From positions 1-42,632 of the forward strand of contig JAQFVP010000010.1 of assembly GCA_027942475.1 (NCBI GenBank): a stretch of 42,632 nucleotides of DNA, read 5' to 3'. This document shows positions 8,569 to 16,266 of this stretch, piece after piece (the first letter of the stretch is position 1; each line of letters begins with the position of its first letter). The translations under genes were made by a program, and so were the position numbers. The notes beneath the pieces were generated by a model. It ran no database searches. It saw nothing but the letters and a program-made list of their open reading frames with translations, and had not been told where the DNA came from. Source of the stretch: Simkania sp. Its GTDB lineage: Bacteria; Chlamydiota; Chlamydiia; Chlamydiales; Simkaniaceae.

Positions 8569-9096
8569 TTACGTCTCTTTCGAAATCGACTCAACCCCAG
8601 CCGCTACCATCGCCTGCTGAACATTTACTGATTCGACATATGCATTCCACAGTTCGTGGTCGACCACCTGATTTCGAATTGCGTAGATTAACTCTCTCTT
8701 GCACTGCGCGAGCGATTTTTTTGGGCTGAGAATTGAAATCATCTCTTTATCTCCAGAAAGCCGAGCCATATTGAGAAGCCGCTCTAACTGAAGTTTGGTA
8801 AAATTGAGTTGATCCCGTTTTTTTCGAGTTCCGCGCGCCAAACGGGGCTTGGGGGGTATAACGAGGGGACGCTCAGACTCAATAATAAATTTTTCAATTA
8901 AAGAAACGAGCTTTTCTGGACTTTTGTATTTCATTTTACGCATAGTAAAATGGTGTATATAACCACCAGTTGCAACTGGTATGTACTTACAAAGGTCGTT
9001 TTCTTTTGAGCCTCTAACTTTTTTAATCGCTCTGGCAATCACATCCTCGAGCTCTTCGAGTTTTCTAGAGTTAGTTTTCATTTCTTCCATGAACAT
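8569..9096 (-). CDS. basic conserved hypothetical protein (position of CT066)
   Basis: This 175-aa soluble protein is rich in Lys and Arg. It has an N-terminal helix (EELEDVIARAIKKVRGS), a central segment IHHFTMRKMKYKSPEKLVS, a proline-basic linker (PPKPRLARGTRKKRDQ), and a helical C-terminal third. The ATG at 9096 is supported by AAGGAA 5-6 nt upstream. The central basic linker would suit nucleic-acid binding, but no known DNA-binding fold is visible. It lies between the translocase and the ytg operon, where C. trachomatis carries the hypothetical gene CT066; orthology is inferred from position and has not been confirmed by sequence. Confidence 0.75.
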   Translation of the reverse strand: MFMEEMKTNSRKLEELEDVIARAIKKVRGSKENDLCKYIPVATGGYIHHFTMRKMKYKSPEKLVSLIEKFIIESERPLVIPPKPRLARGTRKKRDQLNFTKLQLERLLNMARLSGDKEMISILSPKKSLAQCKRELIYAIRNQVVDHELWNAYVESVNVQQAMVAAGVESISKET

Positions 9097-9209
9097 AATG
9101 ATTCCTTTTGGTCTTAATTCTAGACAGTAACCTGTATAAAGTCGCCCCTTTTTTCTAAAAAGACTGCTTTGAGTGTAGAAAAAATTATGTAACGTTGCTT
9201 ACAGGCTAC

Positions 9210-9223
9210 AGAAAGCGCTTTCT
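9210..9223. promoter_or_regulatory. perfect 14-bp palindrome, possible operator
   Basis: AGAAAGCGCTTTCT is its own reverse complement. It lies about 115 nt upstream of the start of the minus-strand basic protein gene (9096) in non-coding sequence. Size and symmetry fit a dimeric regulator site, but no bound protein is indicated. Confidence 0.3.
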
Positions 9224-9732
9224 ACTCTATCCTTAACTTTTTAATGTAAGGGTGAGGGTGCACACATCCGAACTTACAAAACGGAAAACTGCAGCGATTG
9301 GGGCATACCAATCACAATTTTTTAGATCTCAGACTGTCTTTCTTGTAATCGAAAAATCCTCCCTTTAGTCTCTTTCAATAAATTTTTATACTACTTGATC
9401 TTTGTTTGCAACTATTATTTGTTAGATTTCTCAAAACAGTTCAATAAAACGTCCATGACATATCCAACGCAAACAAAGGAAAAAAGCTTTTGCTTATTCT
9501 GCAAGCAAAACAAATTCAGCGGCACTCCTTAAGATAAAAACAAAAAGCCCGTTTTAGTCGAAAATCTAACGATGACATTACTCTTCGATCAATTTTCATT
9601 GGAGGCATTGCAATCTTTACGTGCCCTCGACAAGGGTAATATGAAATAGGTGTTTTATGCAAGTCATTAATTTATTTGATGATTTTTTTAATCAACCAAA
9701 ATTGGGTACGAAAAAAAATTAAAACCATTGCA

Positions 9733-9745
9733 CCCCTAAAAGGGG
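9733..9745. repeat. short palindrome CCCCTAAAAGGGG (copy 2 of a dispersed motif)
   Basis: It is the same CCCCT-AAA-AGGGG hairpin followed by AGGG as at 6644-6656, here in the gap before mrp. Confidence 0.5.
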
Positions 9746-9994
9746 AGGGCAGATTTCGTTTATTTCTTTAAATATTGTTTTTTTTGATCTAAATTGTCAG
9801 TGTGGATGCCATCGATCTAAACAAAGCTGTTTTAATTCATGTAAAGCAGCGCTCCCAAGGGCCGAATTCGGTCTGCTCAGGCAATACCGCGCACAAAGTG
9901 CGAAAAGGGGCAGTCTCATCCACCAATTCATTTTTTGCTTGGATGTTTGACGCCGGATAAGGGGGCACGAGACAAAGCTTGAAGGAAATAAAAG

Positions 9995-11083
9995 ATGCCA
10001 TTTAAAATGCATGGTCAAAACGCAGATCAAGCTGATTTGAAAAGCGCATGCAATATCATCGGAGTCCTTGGAGGAAAGGGCGGGGTGGGCAAATCGACTG
10101 TAGCTGTGAATGTCGCTTTGGCCTTGCGCCTTGCAAATAGGCGAGTTGGGGTTTTGGATGCGGATGTCTACGGACCATCTGTTCCCCATCTGATCGGGAG
10201 GGCCGATTTGCCAAAAGTCGATAAAGGGCGTATTCTCCCCGCGCGAGCTAGAGGCATTTCCTTTATCTCGGCCTCTTTTTTGCACGAAGGGGGTACCCCT
10301 TCGGCTGTCAGAGCTCCCATTGCCAATCGAATCATCGACCAGTTTTTGGGCGAAGTCAATTGGGGCCCTCTCGACGATTTGCTCATTGATTTTCCTCCGG
10401 GCACGGGTGATATCCCCATGACGCTGGCGCAAAGAGCAAAGCTCACCGGTGTGATCGTCGTGACAACGCCGCAAGAAATAGCGCTTATCGACGTAAGAAA
10501 ATCTGTGCAAATGTGCAAGTACATGGGGATTAATATTTTGGGTATTGTAGAAAATATGAGTTACCTCGTTTGCAATAAAGCAAGACAGGCCATTTTTGGA
10601 GAGGGGGGCGGCAAGCGACTGGCAGATGAATGGCAGGTTCCCTTGCTCGGACAGATTCCACTCGATCCCCAGCTTGCTGAAACGGGAGACGAGGGCTTTT
10701 CTCTGTTTGATACCGATGCCCCCAGTCGCTCGAGCTTTGAGAAGATCGCGCAGCGACTACAATCTCGCTTAAAAAAAATTTATGCCGACCAAAAGCAGGA
10801 GGAAAGTCAAGGCCGAGTCATGCAATTTCGCACGCTTCAAAAGCAAGGCGTTTCCTATTTTGAAATCGTGTGGTCAGATGGTGTCAAAAAAAAACTTTGC
10901 CCTGCAGACGTGCAAAAAAGATGCCCCTGTAGCCGCTGCATAGGTTCAAAGCAGCTAAGGCTCAATCCCGGGGTCCAAATCATTTCGTGCGAGCAAGTGG
11001 GCAACTATGCCCTGCAAATTCAGTTCACAGAGGGGTGCTCTCAAGGAATTTATCCATTTCAATTGCTCAGAGAAATCGAATGA
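9995..11083 (+). CDS. mrp: Mrp/ApbC-type iron-sulfur carrier ATPase fused to a DUF971 domain
   Basis: This 362-aa P-loop ATPase has a deviant Walker A GGKGGVGKST at residues 26-35, then DADVYGPSVPHLIG and DFPPGTGDIPMTLAQ, as in the Mrp/Nbp35 family that carries and transfers Fe-S clusters. Residues about 270-362 form a separate DUF971 domain with CPCSRC. Two things are odd. The N-terminal MIP18 (DUF59) domain of most bacterial Mrp proteins is missing, and an in-frame TAA at 9989 rules out an upstream extension. The usual CxxC after VENMSY reads CNKA, so only one of the two cluster-bridging cysteines remains. GAAGGA before ATG 9995 is the ribosome site. The stop overlaps ytgA, linking Fe-S handling to metal import. 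Confidence 0.92.
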   Translation: MPFKMHGQNADQADLKSACNIIGVLGGKGGVGKSTVAVNVALALRLANRRVGVLDADVYGPSVPHLIGRADLPKVDKGRILPARARGISFISASFLHEGGTPSAVRAPIANRIIDQFLGEVNWGPLDDLLIDFPPGTGDIPMTLAQRAKLTGVIVVTTPQEIALIDVRKSVQMCKYMGINILGIVENMSYLVCNKARQAIFGEGGGKRLADEWQVPLLGQIPLDPQLAETGDEGFSLFDTDAPSRSSFEKIAQRLQSRLKKIYADQKQEESQGRVMQFRTLQKQGVSYFEIVWSDGVKKKLCPADVQKRCPCSRCIGSKQLRLNPGVQIISCEQVGNYALQIQFTEGCSQGIYPFQLLREIE

Positions 11084-12039
11084 TGAAGAGGGTACTTGCC
11101 ATTTTTTTTCTCTTGTTACTGACCTCTTGTTCCAAAAAGGAAAAGCAACAAGACCTCCTGGATTGGATGCGCTCGGACGGAACGGTGAAAGTAATGTCTA
11201 CAACGGCGATGATTTCAGACATAGTCGAGCAAGTGGGGGGACCTTTGGTCTCTTCTATCTGCTTAGTAGTGGGTGAAATAGATCCGCATAGCTATGAACT
11301 TGTAAAAGGGGACGATGAAAAATTCGGAAATGCCCACCTCATTTTTTACAATGGAGTGGGATTAGAACATGGCGCGACCGTGCTGTGCCAGTTGGAAAAC
11401 AATGCAAATGCCATTGCTCTTGGAAACAAAGTTTTTGAAAAGTTTCCCGAACGGTTTTTGGAAGTGGAAGGTCAAATCGATCCCCATATATGGATGGATA
11501 TGTCCCTTTTTTCCGAAATAATCGACCCCATCGTAGAAGCGCTCAGCACCAAAGATCCCAAAAACAGCGATGAATACGCAAGGCGGGGGAAACAGGTCAA
11601 GGAGCGGCTCCAACAAAAAGACTGTGCTTTGCGTGAAACCATGAAACTCATCCCCGACAAAAATCGGTTTTTGGTAACGAGCCATGACGCTTTTGGGTAC
11701 TTTACCAAGCGATATTTGGCTCTAGAAGATCCGGAAAATTGGAAAAAACGGGTCCGAGCACCAGAAGGGCTGGCTCCGGAAGGGCAGATGAGCATTCTCG
11801 ATATCCAAAAAGTCACCGATTTTGTCTGCGCGAACAAAGTAAGCATCCTTTTTCCAGAAACGAACATGAACCGAATTCCACTTGAAAAAATTATCTCCGT
11901 TTGTCGCAAGAAGGGGCTTGAGGTGCAGATGGCAGAAATCCCTTTATACGGGGATAGCATGGCCGGAGCGAACACCTATATTGAGATGATGGAACACAAC
12001 GTGCAAACCTTTTTCAACTACATGTCGAGGTCTTTTTGA
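11080..12039 (+). CDS. ytgA: metal-binding lipoprotein of the Ytg ABC importer
   Basis: This 319-aa cluster A-I (ZnuA/TroA-type) solute-binding protein has a short signal peptide ending in the lipobox LTSC, with the lipidated Cys at residue 17. Metal ligands expected of the family are visible: His in DPHSYE, His in DPHIWMDMS, His in TSHDAFGYF, and Asp in YGDSMAG. It should bind iron or another divalent metal outside the inner membrane and pass it to the permeases. The ATG at 11080 overlaps the mrp stop as ATGA, so the two are translationally coupled. The open frame runs upstream inside mrp to 10987, but the signal peptide fixes the start. Confidence 0.95.
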   Translation: MMKRVLAIFFLLLLTSCSKKEKQQDLLDWMRSDGTVKVMSTTAMISDIVEQVGGPLVSSICLVVGEIDPHSYELVKGDDEKFGNAHLIFYNGVGLEHGATVLCQLENNANAIALGNKVFEKFPERFLEVEGQIDPHIWMDMSLFSEIIDPIVEALSTKDPKNSDEYARRGKQVKERLQQKDCALRETMKLIPDKNRFLVTSHDAFGYFTKRYLALEDPENWKKRVRAPEGLAPEGQMSILDIQKVTDFVCANKVSILFPETNMNRIPLEKIISVCRKKGLEVQMAEIPLYGDSMAGANTYIEMMEHNVQTFFNYMSRSF

Positions 12040-12803
12040 AAAACGGACTAGTCGTGAAAAATCTCACGGTCAGCTACGACCATTTTTCCGCCCTTTGGGA
12101 CATCAACTTTGAGATTGCCTGCGGCCAAATCGTCGGCATTATCGGCCCGAATGGCGCTGGCAAGAGTACCCTGATCAAGGCGATCATCGGATTGATCAAG
12201 CCTATTTCGGGTGGGGCAGAGCTTTGCAAAATAGATATCAAAAAAAATCGAAAGCGGGTGGCTTACGTTCCCCAAAAAAAAGGGATTGACTGGCAATTTC
12301 CGATCACCGCATTTGATGTGGTGCTCATGGGGTGTTATGGCCGTTTGAAAGGTCTTAAGTGGTGCAACCGCTCAGAGCGAAATCGAGCTTTTCATTTGCT
12401 CGAGCTTATGCACATGGAGAAATTAGGCAACAGGCAGATTGGAGCGCTCTCGGTCGGTCAGCAGCAACGGCTTTTCGTCGCCCGTGCTCTTATGCAAGAT
12501 GCCGACCTCTTTTTGCTTGACGAACCCTTTGCCGGAGTGGACAAAACAACGGAAACGCTCATTATGAAGATCATGACCGACTTGAAAACGGAGGGAAAAA
12601 CAATTTTAATTGTGCATCATGACCTCAACACGGTCGAAGCCTATTTTGATGCCCTCGTCATCCTCAAAACCAGTCTGATTGCCTACGGAAGCACAAAGGC
12701 TGTTTTCCATTTGGAAAACTTAAATCGCGCCTACGGAGCAAAGGGTGTAATATTTGATGAAGCACTCCGCCTTTCTCTGGCCCAGTCTGCAGGGCTGCGA
12801 TGA
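12036..12803 (+). CDS. ytgB: ATPase of the Ytg metal ABC importer
   Basis: This 255-aa ABC ATPase has Walker A GPNGAGKST, Q-loop PQKKGIDW, signature LSVGQQQR, Walker B DLFLLDEPFAGVD and the His switch VHHDLNT. It belongs to the metal-importer subfamily (ZnuC/TroB-like). The start is TTG at 12036, overlapping the ytgA stop (TTGA), and GAGG at 12027-12030 gives a 5-nt spacer. A GTG at 12054 is possible, but it would remove the first conserved residues. It should power import through YtgC and YtgD. Confidence 0.95.
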   Translation: MKNGLVVKNLTVSYDHFSALWDINFEIACGQIVGIIGPNGAGKSTLIKAIIGLIKPISGGAELCKIDIKKNRKRVAYVPQKKGIDWQFPITAFDVVLMGCYGRLKGLKWCNRSERNRAFHLLELMHMEKLGNRQIGALSVGQQQRLFVARALMQDADLFLLDEPFAGVDKTTETLIMKIMTDLKTEGKTILIVHHDLNTVEAYFDALVILKTSLIAYGSTKAVFHLENLNRAYGAKGVIFDEALRLSLAQSAGLR

Positions 12804-14113
12804 AGCTCCCTTCTTTGATCCAATTTTTTACTGACCCTATTTTGCGAGCTCCAGCCGTTGGCTCGATGTTCATGTGCCTGGCATCCTCGCTCATTGGGGT
12901 CATTACCTTTGTCAAAAGGCGCTCTTTGATCGGAGAAGCTCTATCCCATGCGACCTATCCCGGCGTAATTTTGGGTGTATTGGTCAGCACACTTTTTTAC
13001 GCGCCAAACCGTCCACTCCCCCTATTCCCCGCTTTGATCGGCGGTTTTCTTTGTTCTTGGCTTGGATTGATCGCCATCGAAACATGCGAAAAACGGCTCC
13101 ATCTGCATGCAGATCTCTCTTTATGTCTCATCCTCTCTACCTTTCTCGGACTCGGGGTGACCTTGGCCAGTCGCATACAAGCAACTCATCCGGTCTGGTA
13201 TCAGCAAGGACAGGCCTTTTTGTTTGGTCAAGCAGCCACAATGGGAGATGCAGACATCGGAGTGTATGCTGCGTTATCACTGGCAATTTTGGTCCTGATC
13301 ATCTGCCGCTTTAGGCAAATTCAGCTGATGCACTTTGATGAAGTGCTTACGCGAAGTTTGTGTCTGCCGCTTAGTTTTTGCCATTTTATAAGCAATTTTT
13401 TATTGGTCTTTACTTTGGTAGTTGGAATGCGCAGTGTGGGAATTGTGCTCATTTCTGGGATGCTGATTGCTCCAGCAGCCTGTGCACGTCAATGGACTGA
13501 TCGCCTCGGAGCCATGTTTACAATTTCAGCCGTCGTAGGATTGCTGAGCGGATTTTTTGGCGTGTATCTCTCTGTTTGTATCCCCTTCCTGTGTAAACGC
13601 CCCCTCTCTTTGCCCACGGGCCCAATGATTGTGCTTGTAGCCAGTGCACTTACATTTTTCTCTTTGCTTTTTGCCCCCAAGAGGGGATGGTTATCCAGAG
13701 TGCTTCGAGTCCGAACTATCCGCGCACAGCAACAGATGGACCACCTGCTAAAAATACTTTGGAAAAAAAACAGTTTGCACATAGGCCATCTTCAATCCGA
13801 ATTGGGGATCTCTTTGCTCTCTTTGCGTTATTTGCTACTTATTGCAAAAAAAAGGGGTTGGATTCAGAGGGGGGAAAGGATTGCACTCACAAAGAGCGGC
13901 CGATGCAAAGGGGCCTATATCGTCCGTTTACACCGCCTGTGGGAGCTTTATTTGACCTCACAGCTTAAATTAGAAGAAAAGCGCGTGCACAGAAGCGCAG
14001 AAGAGATGGAACACATCTTAACTCCCGAGATCGAAGAGAGGTTAACCCATCTACTCAACAATCCCACAAGAGATCCCCACCAACAACCCATTCCAAGAAA
14101 GGGGGACATGTAA
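12800..14113 (+). CDS. ytgC: Ytg metal ABC permease fused to a DtxR-like repressor domain (YtgC-YtgR)
   Basis: This 437-aa fusion has two parts. Residues about 10-295 are an ABC-3 family permease with 8-9 helices and the conserved RRSLIGEALSHATYPG and GMLIAPAACAR stretches. Residues about 303-437 match a DtxR/MntR regulator: a winged-helix part (HLLKILWKKNSLHIGHLQSE ... LTKSGRCKGA) and the metal-binding helix HRSAEEMEHILTPEIEERL with NPTRDPHQQPIP. In C. trachomatis the equivalent domain (YtgR) is known to be released by proteolysis and to repress in response to iron. Gln replaces the Gly common in the final PHG.PIP motif. The start overlaps the ytgB stop by 4 nt. No separate start for the regulator is evident, so cleavage is the likely route here too. 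Confidence 0.95.
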   Translation: MKLPSLIQFFTDPILRAPAVGSMFMCLASSLIGVITFVKRRSLIGEALSHATYPGVILGVLVSTLFYAPNRPLPLFPALIGGFLCSWLGLIAIETCEKRLHLHADLSLCLILSTFLGLGVTLASRIQATHPVWYQQGQAFLFGQAATMGDADIGVYAALSLAILVLIICRFRQIQLMHFDEVLTRSLCLPLSFCHFISNFLLVFTLVVGMRSVGIVLISGMLIAPAACARQWTDRLGAMFTISAVVGLLSGFFGVYLSVCIPFLCKRPLSLPTGPMIVLVASALTFFSLLFAPKRGWLSRVLRVRTIRAQQQMDHLLKILWKKNSLHIGHLQSELGISLLSLRYLLLIAKKRGWIQRGERIALTKSGRCKGAYIVRLHRLWELYLTSQLKLEEKRVHRSAEEMEHILTPEIEERLTHLLNNPTRDPHQQPIPRKGDM

Positions 14114-14116
14114 CAA

Positions 14117-15124
14117 ATGAACCCGTATTGGGGACATACCTTTTTCAGTTTTTTTTATGTCCTATTCGGTCGTATTTGGCAAGGATTACGAGGACAGCTA
14201 GCATGGGAAGATTTGGCGACAGATGAGATCCAAATACTTGTTTTACTCTTAATTGCTGGCTCTTCTGTGCTCGTGGGAGTTTTTCTCGTACTGCGCAAGA
14301 TGACTATGCTCGCAAACTCTTTATCTCATACCGTTTTACTGGGTATAGTCATCGCATCTATCTCAATCAAGCAAGGGCAAAGGGGGCCCAATCTTCAACT
14401 ACTTATTTTCGCATCACTGATAAGTAGTTTGCTCACTGCCCTTACCACCCATTGGCTTCACAAAGTTTTGCGTCTGCAAAAAGATGCGAGCATCGGTTTG
14501 GTTTTTTCCACACTTTTTGCCATTGGCATCATTAGCGTCACCCTGTTTTTACGCAATGCTCATTTGGGAGCCGAGACCATCATGGGCAATGTGGATGCCT
14601 TGCACCTCAAAGATCTCTTGCTTACTTTTTACCTTTTTCTCTTCAATGCCGTTGTCACATTTGCTTTGTATCCGCGCTACGCCCTGATGACATTTGACCT
14701 TACGCTTGCCAAAAGCTTCCACATTCCCACCACTTGGTTAAATCATCTGTTGATGGTGCAGACAGCAGCCACCGCAGTCGGTGCTTTCCGAGCGCTCGGC
14801 GCATTTCTCTTTCTCGCCTTGCTCGTCTTGCCCCCTCTGACTGCTCGTTTTTTTACCTTCCGCCTTAAGCCTCTACTCTTTATTTCATACCTAATCGGCG
14901 CCTTGTCTTCGATTTTTGCCGTCGCCCTTTCTCGTCATACCCTCTCTGTGCATCACACTCCCTTTTCTACATCTGGATTGACCACCCTCATGCTCGCTTT
15001 GTTTTTTTTCATTGGGATTGCGTACCGATATATGTTACGCTCCCCTTTGCTTGCTCCTTTCATAAGAATGGCCAATGTCAATTCCCCCTCAATAAAGAAC
15101 ACAAAGTCGCTTTCCCATGAATAA
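14117..15124 (+). CDS. ytgD: second permease of the Ytg metal ABC importer
   Basis: This 335-aa ABC-3 permease has about 8-9 hydrophobic helices, RKMTMLANSLSHTVLLGI near residue 65 and GAFLFLALLVLPPLTARFF near residue 220, the two blocks shared with YtgC. It lacks a regulatory extension. It starts 3 nt after ytgC and overlaps dxr by 8 nt. It should pair with YtgC in the membrane as a heterodimer driven by YtgB. Confidence 0.93.
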   Translation: MNPYWGHTFFSFFYVLFGRIWQGLRGQLAWEDLATDEIQILVLLLIAGSSVLVGVFLVLRKMTMLANSLSHTVLLGIVIASISIKQGQRGPNLQLLIFASLISSLLTALTTHWLHKVLRLQKDASIGLVFSTLFAIGIISVTLFLRNAHLGAETIMGNVDALHLKDLLLTFYLFLFNAVVTFALYPRYALMTFDLTLAKSFHIPTTWLNHLLMVQTAATAVGAFRALGAFLFLALLVLPPLTARFFTFRLKPLLFISYLIGALSSIFAVALSRHTLSVHHTPFSTSGLTTLMLALFFFIGIAYRYMLRSPLLAPFIRMANVNSPSIKNTKSLSHE

Positions 15125-16259
15125 AAAAAAGATTGCCATCCTGGGAAGCACCGGATCGATCGGGCGTTCCACACTCAAAGTGGTAAAACACCTCAAGGAT
15201 GAGGTGCAAGTGGTTGCTTTGGCCGCGCACTCCAATATCGATGCATTAGAAGGGCAAATCCGCGTATTACACCCCAAGCTCGTCTGTGTGTATGTAGAAG
15301 AGAAAGCAATTGATTTAAGGCGCCGCTTTCCCTCTTTGCCTATTGTACATGGAATGGAGGGGCTCGAAGCGGTAGCCACCGATCCCGATGTGGATCTACT
15401 CGTTTCGGCTATAGTCGGTGCCCAGGGGGTTCTCCCCACTTTGCGCGCTATTGAAGCGGGCAAGTCTATTGCCCTTGCCAACAAGGAAGTGCTTGTGGCG
15501 GCAGGGGATTTGATCATGGCGCGGGCAAGAGAGAAAAAAACAGCTTTGATTCCCATCGACAGTGAGCACAGCGCCATCTTCCAATGTCTGAGCGGCGCAA
15601 AGAAAAATGAGGTGAGAAGAGTTATTTTAACCGCTTCGGGTGGCCCTTTTCACCATTTTTCCGAAGAGAAAGTAAAAACAATCACCCCGCATGATGCTCT
15701 CAAACATCCCAATTGGAACATGGGGAAAAAGGTAACAGTTGATTCGTCAACACTTATGAACAAGGGGTTAGAGGTGATCGAAGCAAAACACTTGTTTGGG
15801 ATGGAGCTTCAAAAAATTGAGGTTGTAGTTCACCCTCAAAGCCTCATCCATAGCTTCGTAGAATTTGTCGACGGTGCGCTCCTCGCACAAATAGCAGGGC
15901 ATGACATGGCTATTCCTATCCAATACGCTTTGACCTATCCGAGCAGAAAAAAAGGAATTGTTGATTATTTCGATTTTCGCAGGTATTCTAAGATGGACTT
16001 TTGCCTTCCAGACCACAATCGGTTTCCCTGCTTGGGGTTGGCCTACGAAGCGGCAAAGATAGGGGGATCGATGCCCTGCTTTATGAATGCCGCCAACGAG
16101 GTCTTGGTCGATCGCTTTTTGTACAAAGGCATGCCTTGGTCGGACATTGGGAAAAAACTTGAAGCTCTTATGGAAAATCACCCCGCTCTTCCCCTCACTG
16201 ATGTGGAAACTGTGTTTGCTGTAGATCAGCGGGCACGTCTAGAGGCATCGATTATTTAG
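15117..16259 (+). CDS. dxr: 1-deoxy-D-xylulose 5-phosphate reductoisomerase
   Basis: This 380-aa enzyme of the MEP isoprenoid pathway converts DXP to MEP with NADPH and a divalent metal. The NADPH motif GSTGSIGRST is at residues 9-18. LANKEVLVAAGD, the metal-binding IDSEHSAIFQCL, the flexible-loop region LTASGGPF, and NWNMGKKVTVDSSTLMNKG followed by EVIEAKHLFG are all present. It has normal family length. The ATG lies 8 nt inside ytgD, so it is part of the same transcript; this dxr-after-ytgD order is conserved in Chlamydia. Confidence 0.97.
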   Translation: MNKKKIAILGSTGSIGRSTLKVVKHLKDEVQVVALAAHSNIDALEGQIRVLHPKLVCVYVEEKAIDLRRRFPSLPIVHGMEGLEAVATDPDVDLLVSAIVGAQGVLPTLRAIEAGKSIALANKEVLVAAGDLIMARAREKKTALIPIDSEHSAIFQCLSGAKKNEVRRVILTASGGPFHHFSEEKVKTITPHDALKHPNWNMGKKVTVDSSTLMNKGLEVIEAKHLFGMELQKIEVVVHPQSLIHSFVEFVDGALLAQIAGHDMAIPIQYALTYPSRKKGIVDYFDFRRYSKMDFCLPDHNRFPCLGLAYEAAKIGGSMPCFMNAANEVLVDRFLYKGMPWSDIGKKLEALMENHPALPLTDVETVFAVDQRARLEASII

Positions 16260-16266
16260 AGGTATC

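Larger units (their letters stand above)
9097..9994. other. 898-nt gene-poor AT-rich gap
   Basis: I see no convincing gene here. It contains a perfect 14-bp palindrome at 9210-9223, a copy of the dispersed CCCCT-AAA-AGGGG palindrome at 9733-9745, and two tiny start-to-stop frames, 9572-9649 (25 aa) and 9657-9722 (21 aa), which have no support beyond an open frame. An antisense frame over 9797-10510 is a shadow of mrp. The region must contain the promoter of the mrp-ytg operon, but I cannot place it with confidence. Its low coding density next to dense core genes suggests gene loss. Confidence 0.6.

Noticed and set aside
9797..10510. 237-aa open frame on the minus strand opposite mrp
   Set aside because: It is a shadow: the plus strand encodes an unmistakable Mrp ATPase over most of it, and the translation shows no domain or compositional sense.
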